From: DALYJJ01 sp031969915
GTDB lineage: Bacteria; Acidobacteriota; Terriglobia; Bryobacterales; Bryobacteraceae
Direction: 5' to 3'
Length of the DNA: 64,000 bases
Assembly (NCBI GenBank): GCA_031969915.1
Contig: DALYJJ010000011.1
Coordinates: 5,696-69,695, forward strand
The position numbers and the translations under genes were made by a program. Shown here in pieces: positions 55,273 through 62,888 of the stretch. Each line of letters begins with the position of its first letter. Position 1 is the first letter of the stretch. A model generated the notes under the pieces. The model ran no database searches, was not told where the DNA came from, and was given only the letters and a program-made list of their open reading frames with translations.

Positions 55273-56793
55273 TTACTTTTTCTTCTCCGCGGCGGCCAAA
55301 CCCTGCTGAGCCGCCCGCTTCGCCGCGTCGCTGGCGCCTGCAAGCGCCAACGCCGCGCGGTACCGTTCCATCGCCGCGGCCCGCTCGCGCGCGGCGTCTT
55401 CTGCCCTGCCGGCGCCTTCCGCGGACTTCGCGGCGGCCTCCGCGAGCCTGGCCAGATACACGTGACACCACGCCGCGTCCACCGGCTCCGGGCCGGCGGA
55501 GAGGGCCCTTTCAAAGAGCCGCTCGGCGGCCTCCGGATCGCGGTTCATCGCCGCGATCCTCGCTAACCCATAATATGCCTTCGCCTGGAAGGCTTTTTCT
55601 CCACTCGCTTCCAGCAGCCGCTGGTAGCGGCCGCGGGCCTGGTCGTACTGCTTTTCGAAGTACAACCGCTCGGCCTCGTCCAGCAGCTTCGCCGCTTCGC
55701 CGCGCTCCGGTTCCGGCGCGGGCGCCGGGGCCTTCGCCACGCGGACCGCGCGCTCGGTGGCGAACTCCACACCGGCCAGCCGCTTGTCCTCCTTGCGCAG
55801 GTCAAGGCCCTCGATCAGTTGCGCGTAGTAGAGCCGCATCGATTGGTCCTGCGTCTCATACTCGGGCAGCTTTTCGTAGAAATAGGGCGCCAGGATGTAG
55901 CCTTCCCGAAGCGCGCGATCGACCATCCCGGTCCGCCGGTCGCGGGGAGAGAGACGGGCCTCCACCGCCCGGACCAGGGACGCGCTGGCGAGCAGCGTGA
56001 AGTCGCTCTTCAGGTACTCGGGCAACAGCGGCGCGGGCTGCGCGAATTCGCCGAGGCCCTTCTTCTGGTCCCAGGCGGTCTGGTTGCGCAGCGCCATCGG
56101 ATCCAGCAGGAACGCCAGGTAGACGCGCCGGATGTCGTCCGCCTGCGGCTCGGCGGAAGGCGTCAGGACGATGAAGTAATCGCCGGCGTAGGTCCGCGCG
56201 TGAATCTGATTCGGTGCGCCGGCCAGGTCGATGTAGATCTGGAAGCGGCGGGGCTCGGCGCCGCTGGTGGCATGGCGCAAGTAGGCGTTCACCTCGGTCA
56301 CTGCCTTTACCACCGGGCCCTGATAGCGCGCGAGCGCTTCTTCCACGGCGGGCTGGACACGCTTCCACAGCTCGTCCATCTCCACTTCCCGGTGGAAGCG
56401 GGCCATCAATTCCGAGAGGCCCTCCAGTTCGCGAACGTCGGGCGGGATTTCGCTCGCCTGGAAACGGAGGCCGTAGTCGGGGGCGCCGGTGGAACTAAGC
56501 GCGAAGGAGACGTATTGGCTCATCTCCAGGGCTGGCGAACCTTGCCGGTGGGCGGAAAAGAACCGCTTCAGATCGGCAAGCACAGGCGGGTTCTTCGCGG
56601 CGACGTACTTCCGGACGGCTTCCCGAAGCGGGTGGTTCGAGGGCGAATTGATATCTCCGTCAAAGCCCGCCGCGTTGATCGCGGCGAGGACGCTGAACAG
56701 AGTCGGGCTGGCGTCAAGCTGGCCTTGCTGAGGTTGCGCCGGAGCAAGCACAACGCCGGCCAGCGCTAGAACGATGAGGGCAGAAAATCGCAA
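55273..56793 (-). CDS. Secreted TPR-containing protein
   Basis: Two starts are possible: ATG 56853, which lies inside the loop of a strong hairpin and lacks a ribosome binding site, and TTG 56793, preceded by GGTGG and a TAAACT box. I prefer the latter, giving 506 residues with signal MRFSALIVLALAGVVLA. The N-terminal 300 residues are of unknown fold (ALEMSQYVSFALSSTGAPDY, GDYFIVLTPSAEPQADDIRR). The C-terminal half has TPR units (LLDEAERLYFEKQYDQARGR, AYYGLARIAAMNRDPEAAER) and an alanine-rich end. It is followed 12 bp later by the shorter TPR gene. Confidence 0.72.
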   Translation of the reverse strand: MRFSALIVLALAGVVLAPAQPQQGQLDASPTLFSVLAAINAAGFDGDINSPSNHPLREAVRKYVAAKNPPVLADLKRFFSAHRQGSPALEMSQYVSFALSSTGAPDYGLRFQASEIPPDVRELEGLSELMARFHREVEMDELWKRVQPAVEEALARYQGPVVKAVTEVNAYLRHATSGAEPRRFQIYIDLAGAPNQIHARTYAGDYFIVLTPSAEPQADDIRRVYLAFLLDPMALRNQTAWDQKKGLGEFAQPAPLLPEYLKSDFTLLASASLVRAVEARLSPRDRRTGMVDRALREGYILAPYFYEKLPEYETQDQSMRLYYAQLIEGLDLRKEDKRLAGVEFATERAVRVAKAPAPAPEPERGEAAKLLDEAERLYFEKQYDQARGRYQRLLEASGEKAFQAKAYYGLARIAAMNRDPEAAERLFERALSAGPEPVDAAWCHVYLARLAEAAAKSAEGAGRAEDAARERAAAMERYRAALALAGASDAAKRAAQQGLAAAEKKK

Positions 56794-56834
56794 ACGGCCA
56801 CCAGATTCCAGTTTACCCCGGGTGGCCGGCGCCG

Positions 56835-56884
56835 GCCGGGGCCGCTCTTGCATGCTACTGAGCGCGGCCCCGGCGGCGAAGGCT
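56835..56884 (-). terminator. Long-stem hairpin after the second Oar-like receptor
   Basis: GCCGGGGCCGC (56835-56845) and GCGGCCCCGGC (56874-56884) form a perfect 11-bp stem around a 28-base loop, starting four bases after the receptor stop on the minus strand. No T tract follows, but the position fits a transcription end. The ATG at 56853 of the next frame lies in its loop. Confidence 0.55.
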
Positions 56885-56888
56885 GGTG

Positions 56889-59800
56889 TCAGAACACGAA
56901 CCGGGCGATGATCTGCGCCGCCCGCGCGTTACTCAGGAAAACACGGGACGGGTCGTTGAACAGCGCGTTGCCGGGAATCAGGTGGTTCCGGGTGGCGGCG
57001 CTATCGATGGACTGCACGGTGTTGATGCTGCCGGGTGTGTACTGCGGATTGTTCAGCGCGTTGAAGAAGGAGGCCCGCAGTTCGAAGCGCTTCGTTTCCG
57101 TGATCGCGAACTTCTTGATCACGGTCAGGTCGAAGTTGTTGATGCCGCCCATGGGCAGGGTGTTGCGCCCGCCGGTGGCACGCGCACCCACGCCCGCCAC
57201 GATGTAGCGCGCGTCCGGATTCAGGGCCACGTACGCCACGGTCCGGCCCGCGGTGTTGGTCAGGGCGCGCACCGCGCTGCCCGTGCGGTCACGGCCCGCC
57301 GGGTTCACGATCACGCGGTCCCCGGCGGCGTCGCCGTTCTGGTTCGAATCCACGCCGCTCTGCACGGTGGCGTATTGGGGCGACTCGGCGGTGTAGATGC
57401 CGGAGAGCGTCCAGTTGCCCACCAGGTTCTTCAGGAACCAGTTGTCCGCGCGCGAATACCACGGCGTGTCGTAGATCCAGGTGAAGGTAAGCCGGTGGGT
57501 CCGGTCCAGGAAGGAGCGGGCCCGCTCCGACCGCCAGTTCTGGAAGTCCTGCGGCCGGCGGGGGCTGAGCAGCGTCGAGAAGAGGTCGGCGGTCGAATCG
57601 TCGATCGTCTTACTCCACGTGTAGGCGCCTTTGAACATCAGGTTATTCGAGAAGCGGCGCGTCGCCTCCAATGCCAGGCCGTGATAGCTGGAGTTACCCC
57701 GGTTGTTGAAAGCCACGATCGGACTGACATAGCCGGCGTTCGCCCAGGCGGGAATGATGTTCGGGCGCGCCTGAATGTCGTTGAGTGTCACCGTCAGGCG
57801 GTCCAGTTCCGCTTGCGACGGAGCCTGGAGGTAAGTGGGAAGGAACAGTTGTTCCGTGGTACGGTTCTGGACGTTGATCCGTTCCTGCACAAAGAGGCGA
57901 ACGCCCCTGGTGCCGACGTAGCGCGCCTCGAAGGTGTAATCCTTGGCCACGACCCGCTGGATGCCGAAATTCCAAGAGATCGAGTAGGGCAGCTTCTGAT
58001 CCGGGATGTAAGTACCGGTGGCGGCGATCGCGTCGGCCGCCGAGATGGCGTCCGGCCGGCGGTCCGGGCGGATGCCGCCGCGGGCCAGATACCCCGCGTC
58101 GTTGCGCGTGATGTCGTCCTGAATGTTACTTTCGAGTTGGATCGGCTTCTGCAAAGTGCCGAGGTTATCGAACAGATTGTCGTAGGCCACGCTGAGGCCG
58201 GCGCGCACTGAGGTGAGGCCGTCGCGGCCCGGCGACCAGGCGATGCCCAGGCGGGGAGCGAAGTTCAGCCGCTGCGCGGTCGGAGCGCGGAAGTCGAGGA
58301 AGCCCGCGCGGCTGGATGTGGCATTCAACGCCTGCAGCTTGTCGCCCGCGGTGATGCCCTTGTATTCGTAGCGCAGGCCAAGGCTGAGCGTCAGGTTCTG
58401 CCGGAGCCGCCAGTTGTCGTTGGCGAACCCGTAGAAGTTCACCTGGTTGCCTGCGTAAGGAACGCCACCCAGGTTGCGTTCGGCGAGCACGTCAGGGGTC
58501 AGATCGAGTAAGTATCGCTCCATGCTGCTGTAGTTATAGTCGCCACGTGAGCGCTGGACGAAGTTATTCGGCGCAATGTATTTGCGGCCTTCGGCGCCGA
58601 ACTTCAGCGCGTGGCGGCCAGTGTTCACGTTCAGGTTATTCGACACTTGATAGGTGTTGATCACCGAAGATTGAGGCGCCTCGGGATACGGGCCGATCTG
58701 CAGATTCAGGTCGTCCTGAACATAGATATTGGGGAAGACATCCAGGTTCGGGTAGGCGAACTCGCCCCGGTACGGGATGCTGTCATCGTAGCGGTTGTAG
58801 CCCAGTCGAAGCTCGTTGGTGACGTTCGGCGAGAAGGTGTGAAACTCGGACAGATTGAACGCTTTGCTTCGTGTCTGACGGTTACCTGCGAAGATCGGAA
58901 GGTTCGGGGAGGTGAGCGGATCGACGCCCGTCGTGAATTGGTCGATGTAGCGCGAACGCAACTGGTCGCGCTCGGAGATGTTGTAATCGCCGCTCACGAG
59001 CCAGGTGTACGTGTTCTGGTACTGGGGGAATTCGATCGGGAGTTCGCCGATCGGGATGTTGCGCCCGGCAACGCGGGTAGTGGTGGTGGCCACGGGCGCG
59101 GCGGGCACGTACTGGCGCATGATATCCAGGTTGGTGCGCGACAAGCCGGCCGTACCCGCCAGGGATTGCAGCGCGGCGTAACCGTCGGCGGTGGGCGTCA
59201 GCGTGGCGGCCGATGGTGTGCTGGCCTGTCCCAGCGGGTTGTATTCGAAGTTGCCAAAGTAGAACAGCTTGTTCTTGATCGCCGGGCCGCCGATGTTGGC
59301 GCCCAGGCGGTTCTGGTCGTAACGCGTGTTCTCGCGGATGCCAACCCGCGCAAACGATTCGTCCACGGCGTTGAGATTCCGGTTCTGCAGGTAGTTGTAT
59401 AGGGTGCCGTGTACCTGGTTCGTGCCGCTCTTGATGATGGTGTTGAAGACGCCGCCGCCCGAATGGCCAAACTCCGCCGAGTAACTGTTCTGGAGTATGG
59501 TCACCTCCGACGTCGCCTCGTTCGGGATGCGCACGTTGCTGCCCGTGACGTCCTTACGATTGTTATCCACGCCTTCAATGGTGAAGCTGTTGTTGCGGGG
59601 GCGCTGCCCGCCGATCGCCGGCCCCTCGCCGAGCCCAAGGCCTCCGCTGGACGCCACGCCGGCGCTCAGCAGCGCGAGGTTGATCGGGCCGAGGGGAAGC
59701 GAAGCGATGGGAACGTCCACCGCCTGACGGCTTTGAAACGTGGCTTGAATCTGGGCGGTCGTCGTGTCGATCGTAGCGGGCGCTTCGAGAACCTCCACCG

Positions 59801-60149
59801 TGGTGGAAACCTGCCCGACCTGCAACGAAAGATTCGCGGTCGTGGTCTTATTCAGCTCGATCACCAGTTTCTGCAGTTGGGCCGCGGTGAACCCGCCCGC
59901 GGTGGCGCGGAGGGTGTAGACGCCGGTGGGAATGTTGTTGAAGCGATAGGCGCCCAGCGTGTCCGTCTTCGCGGTGGTCTTGATGCCCGTGGCGTCATTT
60001 TGCAATTCGATGGTGGCGCCAGGGACGGCGGCCCCGGAGGCGTCGGTGACGAGTCCGACAACGTTACCGTCGGTAGCTTGTGCGTAGATCCAGGCGGGCG
60101 CCAGCAGCAACATCAGCGCGGCCAGGAGAGTGAGTCGAAGTCGGTCCAT
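56889..60149 (-). CDS. Oar-like TonB-dependent receptor
   Basis: ATG 60149 with AAAGGAG six bases upstream gives 1086 residues. The signal peptide (MDRLRLTLLAALMLLLAPAW) is followed by the carboxypeptidase-regulatory-like domain (NVVGLVTDASGAAVPGATIE, GAYRFNNIPTGVYTLRATAG), a plug (AIGGQRPRNNSFTIEGVDNN, FGHSGGGVFNTIIKSGTNQV) and a long barrel ending in FLSNARAAQIIARFVF. Such receptors import oligosaccharide- or peptide-like ligands through TonB. No SusD-type lipoprotein is adjacent, so this is not a Bacteroidota-style Sus pair. It appears to be a single-gene unit. Confidence 0.92.
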   Translation of the reverse strand: MDRLRLTLLAALMLLLAPAWIYAQATDGNVVGLVTDASGAAVPGATIELQNDATGIKTTAKTDTLGAYRFNNIPTGVYTLRATAGGFTAAQLQKLVIELNKTTTANLSLQVGQVSTTVEVLEAPATIDTTTAQIQATFQSRQAVDVPIASLPLGPINLALLSAGVASSGGLGLGEGPAIGGQRPRNNSFTIEGVDNNRKDVTGSNVRIPNEATSEVTILQNSYSAEFGHSGGGVFNTIIKSGTNQVHGTLYNYLQNRNLNAVDESFARVGIRENTRYDQNRLGANIGGPAIKNKLFYFGNFEYNPLGQASTPSAATLTPTADGYAALQSLAGTAGLSRTNLDIMRQYVPAAPVATTTTRVAGRNIPIGELPIEFPQYQNTYTWLVSGDYNISERDQLRSRYIDQFTTGVDPLTSPNLPIFAGNRQTRSKAFNLSEFHTFSPNVTNELRLGYNRYDDSIPYRGEFAYPNLDVFPNIYVQDDLNLQIGPYPEAPQSSVINTYQVSNNLNVNTGRHALKFGAEGRKYIAPNNFVQRSRGDYNYSSMERYLLDLTPDVLAERNLGGVPYAGNQVNFYGFANDNWRLRQNLTLSLGLRYEYKGITAGDKLQALNATSSRAGFLDFRAPTAQRLNFAPRLGIAWSPGRDGLTSVRAGLSVAYDNLFDNLGTLQKPIQLESNIQDDITRNDAGYLARGGIRPDRRPDAISAADAIAATGTYIPDQKLPYSISWNFGIQRVVAKDYTFEARYVGTRGVRLFVQERINVQNRTTEQLFLPTYLQAPSQAELDRLTVTLNDIQARPNIIPAWANAGYVSPIVAFNNRGNSSYHGLALEATRRFSNNLMFKGAYTWSKTIDDSTADLFSTLLSPRRPQDFQNWRSERARSFLDRTHRLTFTWIYDTPWYSRADNWFLKNLVGNWTLSGIYTAESPQYATVQSGVDSNQNGDAAGDRVIVNPAGRDRTGSAVRALTNTAGRTVAYVALNPDARYIVAGVGARATGGRNTLPMGGINNFDLTVIKKFAITETKRFELRASFFNALNNPQYTPGSINTVQSIDSAATRNHLIPGNALFNDPSRVFLSNARAAQIIARFVF

Positions 60150-60199
60150 GCTGTTCTCCTTTGTGCAGCGGTTCTCGAAGTCATCGGACGTTGCAGGTG

Positions 60200-60221
60200 T
60201 GTAACCATACCGGCTGTTACA
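60200..60221. promoter_or_regulatory. TGTAAC...GTTACA inverted repeat before the second receptor
   Basis: TGTAAC (60200-60205) and GTTACA (60216-60221) are a six-bp inverted repeat with a ten-base centre, about 51-72 bp upstream of the receptor start, a good operator geometry. Related GTAAC motifs occur upstream of the first Oar-like receptor. A small palindrome (60300-60312, GATAT/ATATC) also lies in this region. Confidence 0.4.
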
Positions 60222-60323
60222 TGTGCGTCGTCGCAACTTACTGAATCGCGGCTGCCAAACAGAGAGACAGATCCGAAACGGCAGTTAACCGGAGTAAACG
60301 ATATGAGATATCAGAATGTGCGT

Positions 60324-61052
60324 TTATCTCTGTAACACGGAGCGCCGGTCCGCGGGCGTCATTTTCTCCGCGGCGTAGCGCAGGACCAGGCGCGGGGTCT
60401 CCGCGGCGCGCTCCGTCAGGTACGACACGACCGCATCGGGCCGCTTTGGGTAGGCCACTTTGAGCAGCCAGCCCACACCCTTCTGCACCATCACATCGGG
60501 GTCCCGGCGGAGGCGCTCCGCCATTCGCAGTACGGCTTCCGTTTGACGACCGTGCTTGGCCTCCTGCAAGAGGGCCACCGCGGCCGCCCGCCGCCTCCAA
60601 CGGTTCTTCGCGGACGTCCAGGCGAAGAGTTCCTCCACCAGCGCCGGTTGATTCGCAATGGACGCCGCCAGCAGCCACGATGCTACGCCGTCGCAGTGCG
60701 CCCAGTTATCGACAAACCGGTCGAGCCACCGGCTGAAGAGCTGGAACTCGCACCGGGCGCATTGCGAAGCGAACCGGCGGTAGACGTGGCAAACCAGAAC
60801 GCCTTCCTCCATCTTTCCGCTTTTCCAAAGCTCGTTGCAGAGCCGGTTCCGCTGGGCCGCGGGCCAACTCCTGATGCTCTGGTACGTGCTCTGGATGATG
60901 GGGCGCAGGTCCGCCGTGCGAACCCCGTAGGGATCGACGGTCCGGCCGTCGTCCTCCGTGAAGAAGCGCCGCACGCCCTCCCGGTGAGCGGGATCGGCGG
61001 CGGCGCGCAACTGGGCGCGAATCCCGGTCAATACCTCGTCGATCGACGGCAT
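60324..61052 (-). CDS. AlkD-like DNA alkylation repair protein
   Basis: ATG 61052 gives 242 residues, shorter than the longest frame. The protein is an all-helical HEAT-repeat-like protein: YGVRTADLRPIIQSTYQSIR, NELWKSGKMEEGVLVCHVYR, CDGVASWLLAASIANQPALV, RRRAAAVALLQEAKHGRQTE, VQKGVGWLLKVAYPKRPDAV. The DNA alkylation repair (AlkD) family opens lesions such as N7- or N3-alkylpurines. Its 5' end faces the radical-SAM gene divergently. Confidence 0.9.
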   Translation of the reverse strand: MPSIDEVLTGIRAQLRAAADPAHREGVRRFFTEDDGRTVDPYGVRTADLRPIIQSTYQSIRSWPAAQRNRLCNELWKSGKMEEGVLVCHVYRRFASQCARCEFQLFSRWLDRFVDNWAHCDGVASWLLAASIANQPALVEELFAWTSAKNRWRRRAAAVALLQEAKHGRQTEAVLRMAERLRRDPDVMVQKGVGWLLKVAYPKRPDAVVSYLTERAAETPRLVLRYAAEKMTPADRRSVLQR

Positions 61053-61118
61053 GGCATTGATCGAATTGTCGGCCCGAGCGGCGGGCCGCCGCAAGCTGGC
61101 TGGCCTGACCGCCGATGG

Positions 61119-61124
61119 TACACT
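61119..61124 (+). promoter_or_regulatory. TACACT box directly before the radical-SAM gene
   Basis: TACACT (four of six to TATAAT) ends six bases before GTG 61131. This spacing matches other -10-like boxes in the window that sit just before starts without a Shine-Dalgarno sequence. Confidence 0.35.
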
Positions 61125-61130
61125 CGGTTC

Positions 61131-62336
61131 GTGGCGGGCGGAACGACACTCTTTCCGATGCTTGGCGAGGGGCTGGCGGCCGCTGGGCCGGTCCCTAAGA
61201 TCACCTCTCTGTTGATCAAACCGGCGTCGGCGGTTTGCAACCTGGATTGCTCGTACTGCTTTTATCTGGACCGCGATGCCGATCCCTACAAGGCCCTTCC
61301 CGCGCGGCAGATGTCACTCGACACTCTGGAGCGCCTGGTCGATTCGTGGCTGTTCTATTCCTACCCCAACAGCGTGTTCGCCTTTCAGGGCGGTGAACCG
61401 ACGCTCGCCGGCCTTCCCTTCTTCCAGAAGCTGGTGGAGTTCCAGCAGCAATACGGGCGCAACGGGCAGAATGTCAGCAACGCGCTCCAGACCAACGCCA
61501 TCCTGCTGGACGAGGACTGGTGCGCCCTGTTCCGCGAGTTCAACTGGCTGCTGGGCGTGTCCATCGACGGTCCGGAAGACGTTCACGATCTCTACCGCTA
61601 CAACAAAGCGGGCCACGGAACCTGGCGCAAAGTGGTGGACAACATCTCGTTGCTCCAGCGCGAAAAGGTGGAGTTCAACGCCCTGTGCGTGCTGAGCCAG
61701 GCGAATGTCGGGAAACCGAGAGAGGTGTACCGGTTCCTGCGCGGGTTGGGGATCGACAACATGCAGTTCATCCCGCTCGCGGAGTTCGACGGCGAGGGCA
61801 ATCCGCTCCCGTTCACGATCAACGCGCAGCAGTACGGCAGCTTCCTCTGCGAGATCTTCGATCTGTGGTGGCCGGAGCGGCGCAAGGTCAGGGTCCGCTT
61901 TTTCGACAACACGGCGGAGGCGCTGGCGGGCATGAAGCCGGGCTCCTGCACCATGCACGAGACCTGCGACAGTTACGTGGTGGTGGAGTACAACGGCGAC
62001 GTGTATCCGTGCGACTTCTTCGTGGAATCCGGCTGGAAGCTGGGCAACGTGACGGTGGAGTCCTGGCCGGAAATCGCCCGCAAGCAACGCCGCTTCGGCT
62101 TTGCTTCGAAGAAGACGCTGGCGCATCCCGAATGCCAGGTCTGCGAATTTCAGCAGATCTGCCATGGTGGCTGCCCGAAGTTCCGGCACGGTCCGTATCG
62201 CCGCTTCGACGACCTTGACTACTTCTGCGCGGCGTACAAGATGATCTACGCGAAATGCACGGGGCCGTTGCGCAAGGACGTCGAGAAGATCCTCGGGAGC
62301 CAGGGGGCGGCGCGTCAGCCGCACTTCGCCCACTGA
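61131..62336 (+). CDS. Radical-SAM anaerobic sulfatase-maturase-like enzyme
   Basis: Either GTG 61131 or ATG 61158 can start the protein (401 or 392 residues); GTG is placed after a TACACT box. The radical-SAM cluster motif CNLDCSYCFYL binds the first [4Fe-4S] cluster. The C-terminal SPASM-type cysteines (PGSCTMHETCDSYVVVEYNG, VYPCDFFVESGWKLGN, HPECQVCEFQQICHGGCPKF) bind auxiliary clusters. This layout is typical of anSME enzymes, which convert Cys or Ser of sulfatases to formylglycine. No sulfatase gene is in the window, so the target is unknown. Confidence 0.88.
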   Translation: MAGGTTLFPMLGEGLAAAGPVPKITSLLIKPASAVCNLDCSYCFYLDRDADPYKALPARQMSLDTLERLVDSWLFYSYPNSVFAFQGGEPTLAGLPFFQKLVEFQQQYGRNGQNVSNALQTNAILLDEDWCALFREFNWLLGVSIDGPEDVHDLYRYNKAGHGTWRKVVDNISLLQREKVEFNALCVLSQANVGKPREVYRFLRGLGIDNMQFIPLAEFDGEGNPLPFTINAQQYGSFLCEIFDLWWPERRKVRVRFFDNTAEALAGMKPGSCTMHETCDSYVVVEYNGDVYPCDFFVESGWKLGNVTVESWPEIARKQRRFGFASKKTLAHPECQVCEFQQICHGGCPKFRHGPYRRFDDLDYFCAAYKMIYAKCTGPLRKDVEKILGSQGAARQPHFAH

Positions 62337-62344
62337 GAACCGGG

Positions 62345-62887
62345 ATGGCTCACGCAGCACGCGGCCTTGCCTCCTTTGTAACAGCCGCCGCCGTCTTTCT
62401 CGGCTTGCAGGTGCTCCTCGGCCTCTGGCTCGCCACCGACCCGGGTTTCGTTCCCGACCTGCGGCAGGCGCAGCGCGCCTTCGATCTCGAAGACTGGGAG
62501 ACCGCGAAGAGGCACCTCGAACCCCTCTCCCGGCGCGGCTCGCCGTCCGCCGATTACCTATTGGGCGAGATGTACGCCGAGGGCAAGGGCGTGAAGCGCG
62601 ACGTCGCCCGCGCGCTGCAGCACCTGGAGCGCGCCGCGGAGGCGGACGTGGTGCGCGCGCAGTTCCTGCTCGGGCGCCTCTACGCCTACGGCGAAGCGGT
62701 CCCGCGCAACGTCGTCCGGGCTCACTATTGGCTCAGCCTCGCCGCGTTGCAGGAGCGCCAGAACGTGCCTGAGCTGCTGCGCGCGCTCGAGATGGTGATG
62801 AGCACTTCGGAGATCGAGGAAGCCTGGGCGATGGCCGAGCGCCGCGTTCCCGGCGCGCGCCGGCGCGTGAACGAAGCCGGCCGCTGA
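62345..62887 (+). CDS. Sel1-repeat membrane protein
   Basis: ATG 62345 gives 180 residues starting with a membrane or signal segment (SFVTAAAVFLGLQVLLGLWL). Two Sel1-like repeats follow: SADYLLGEMYAEGKGVKRDV and AQFLLGRLYAYGEAVPRNVV, with the usual ARALQHLERAAEADV and RAHYWLSLAALQ parts. Sel1 repeats mediate protein contacts. It starts eight bases after the radical-SAM gene stop and may be co-transcribed. Confidence 0.82.
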   Translation: MAHAARGLASFVTAAAVFLGLQVLLGLWLATDPGFVPDLRQAQRAFDLEDWETAKRHLEPLSRRGSPSADYLLGEMYAEGKGVKRDVARALQHLERAAEADVVRAQFLLGRLYAYGEAVPRNVVRAHYWLSLAALQERQNVPELLRALEMVMSTSEIEEAWAMAERRVPGARRRVNEAGR

Positions 62888-62888
62888 C

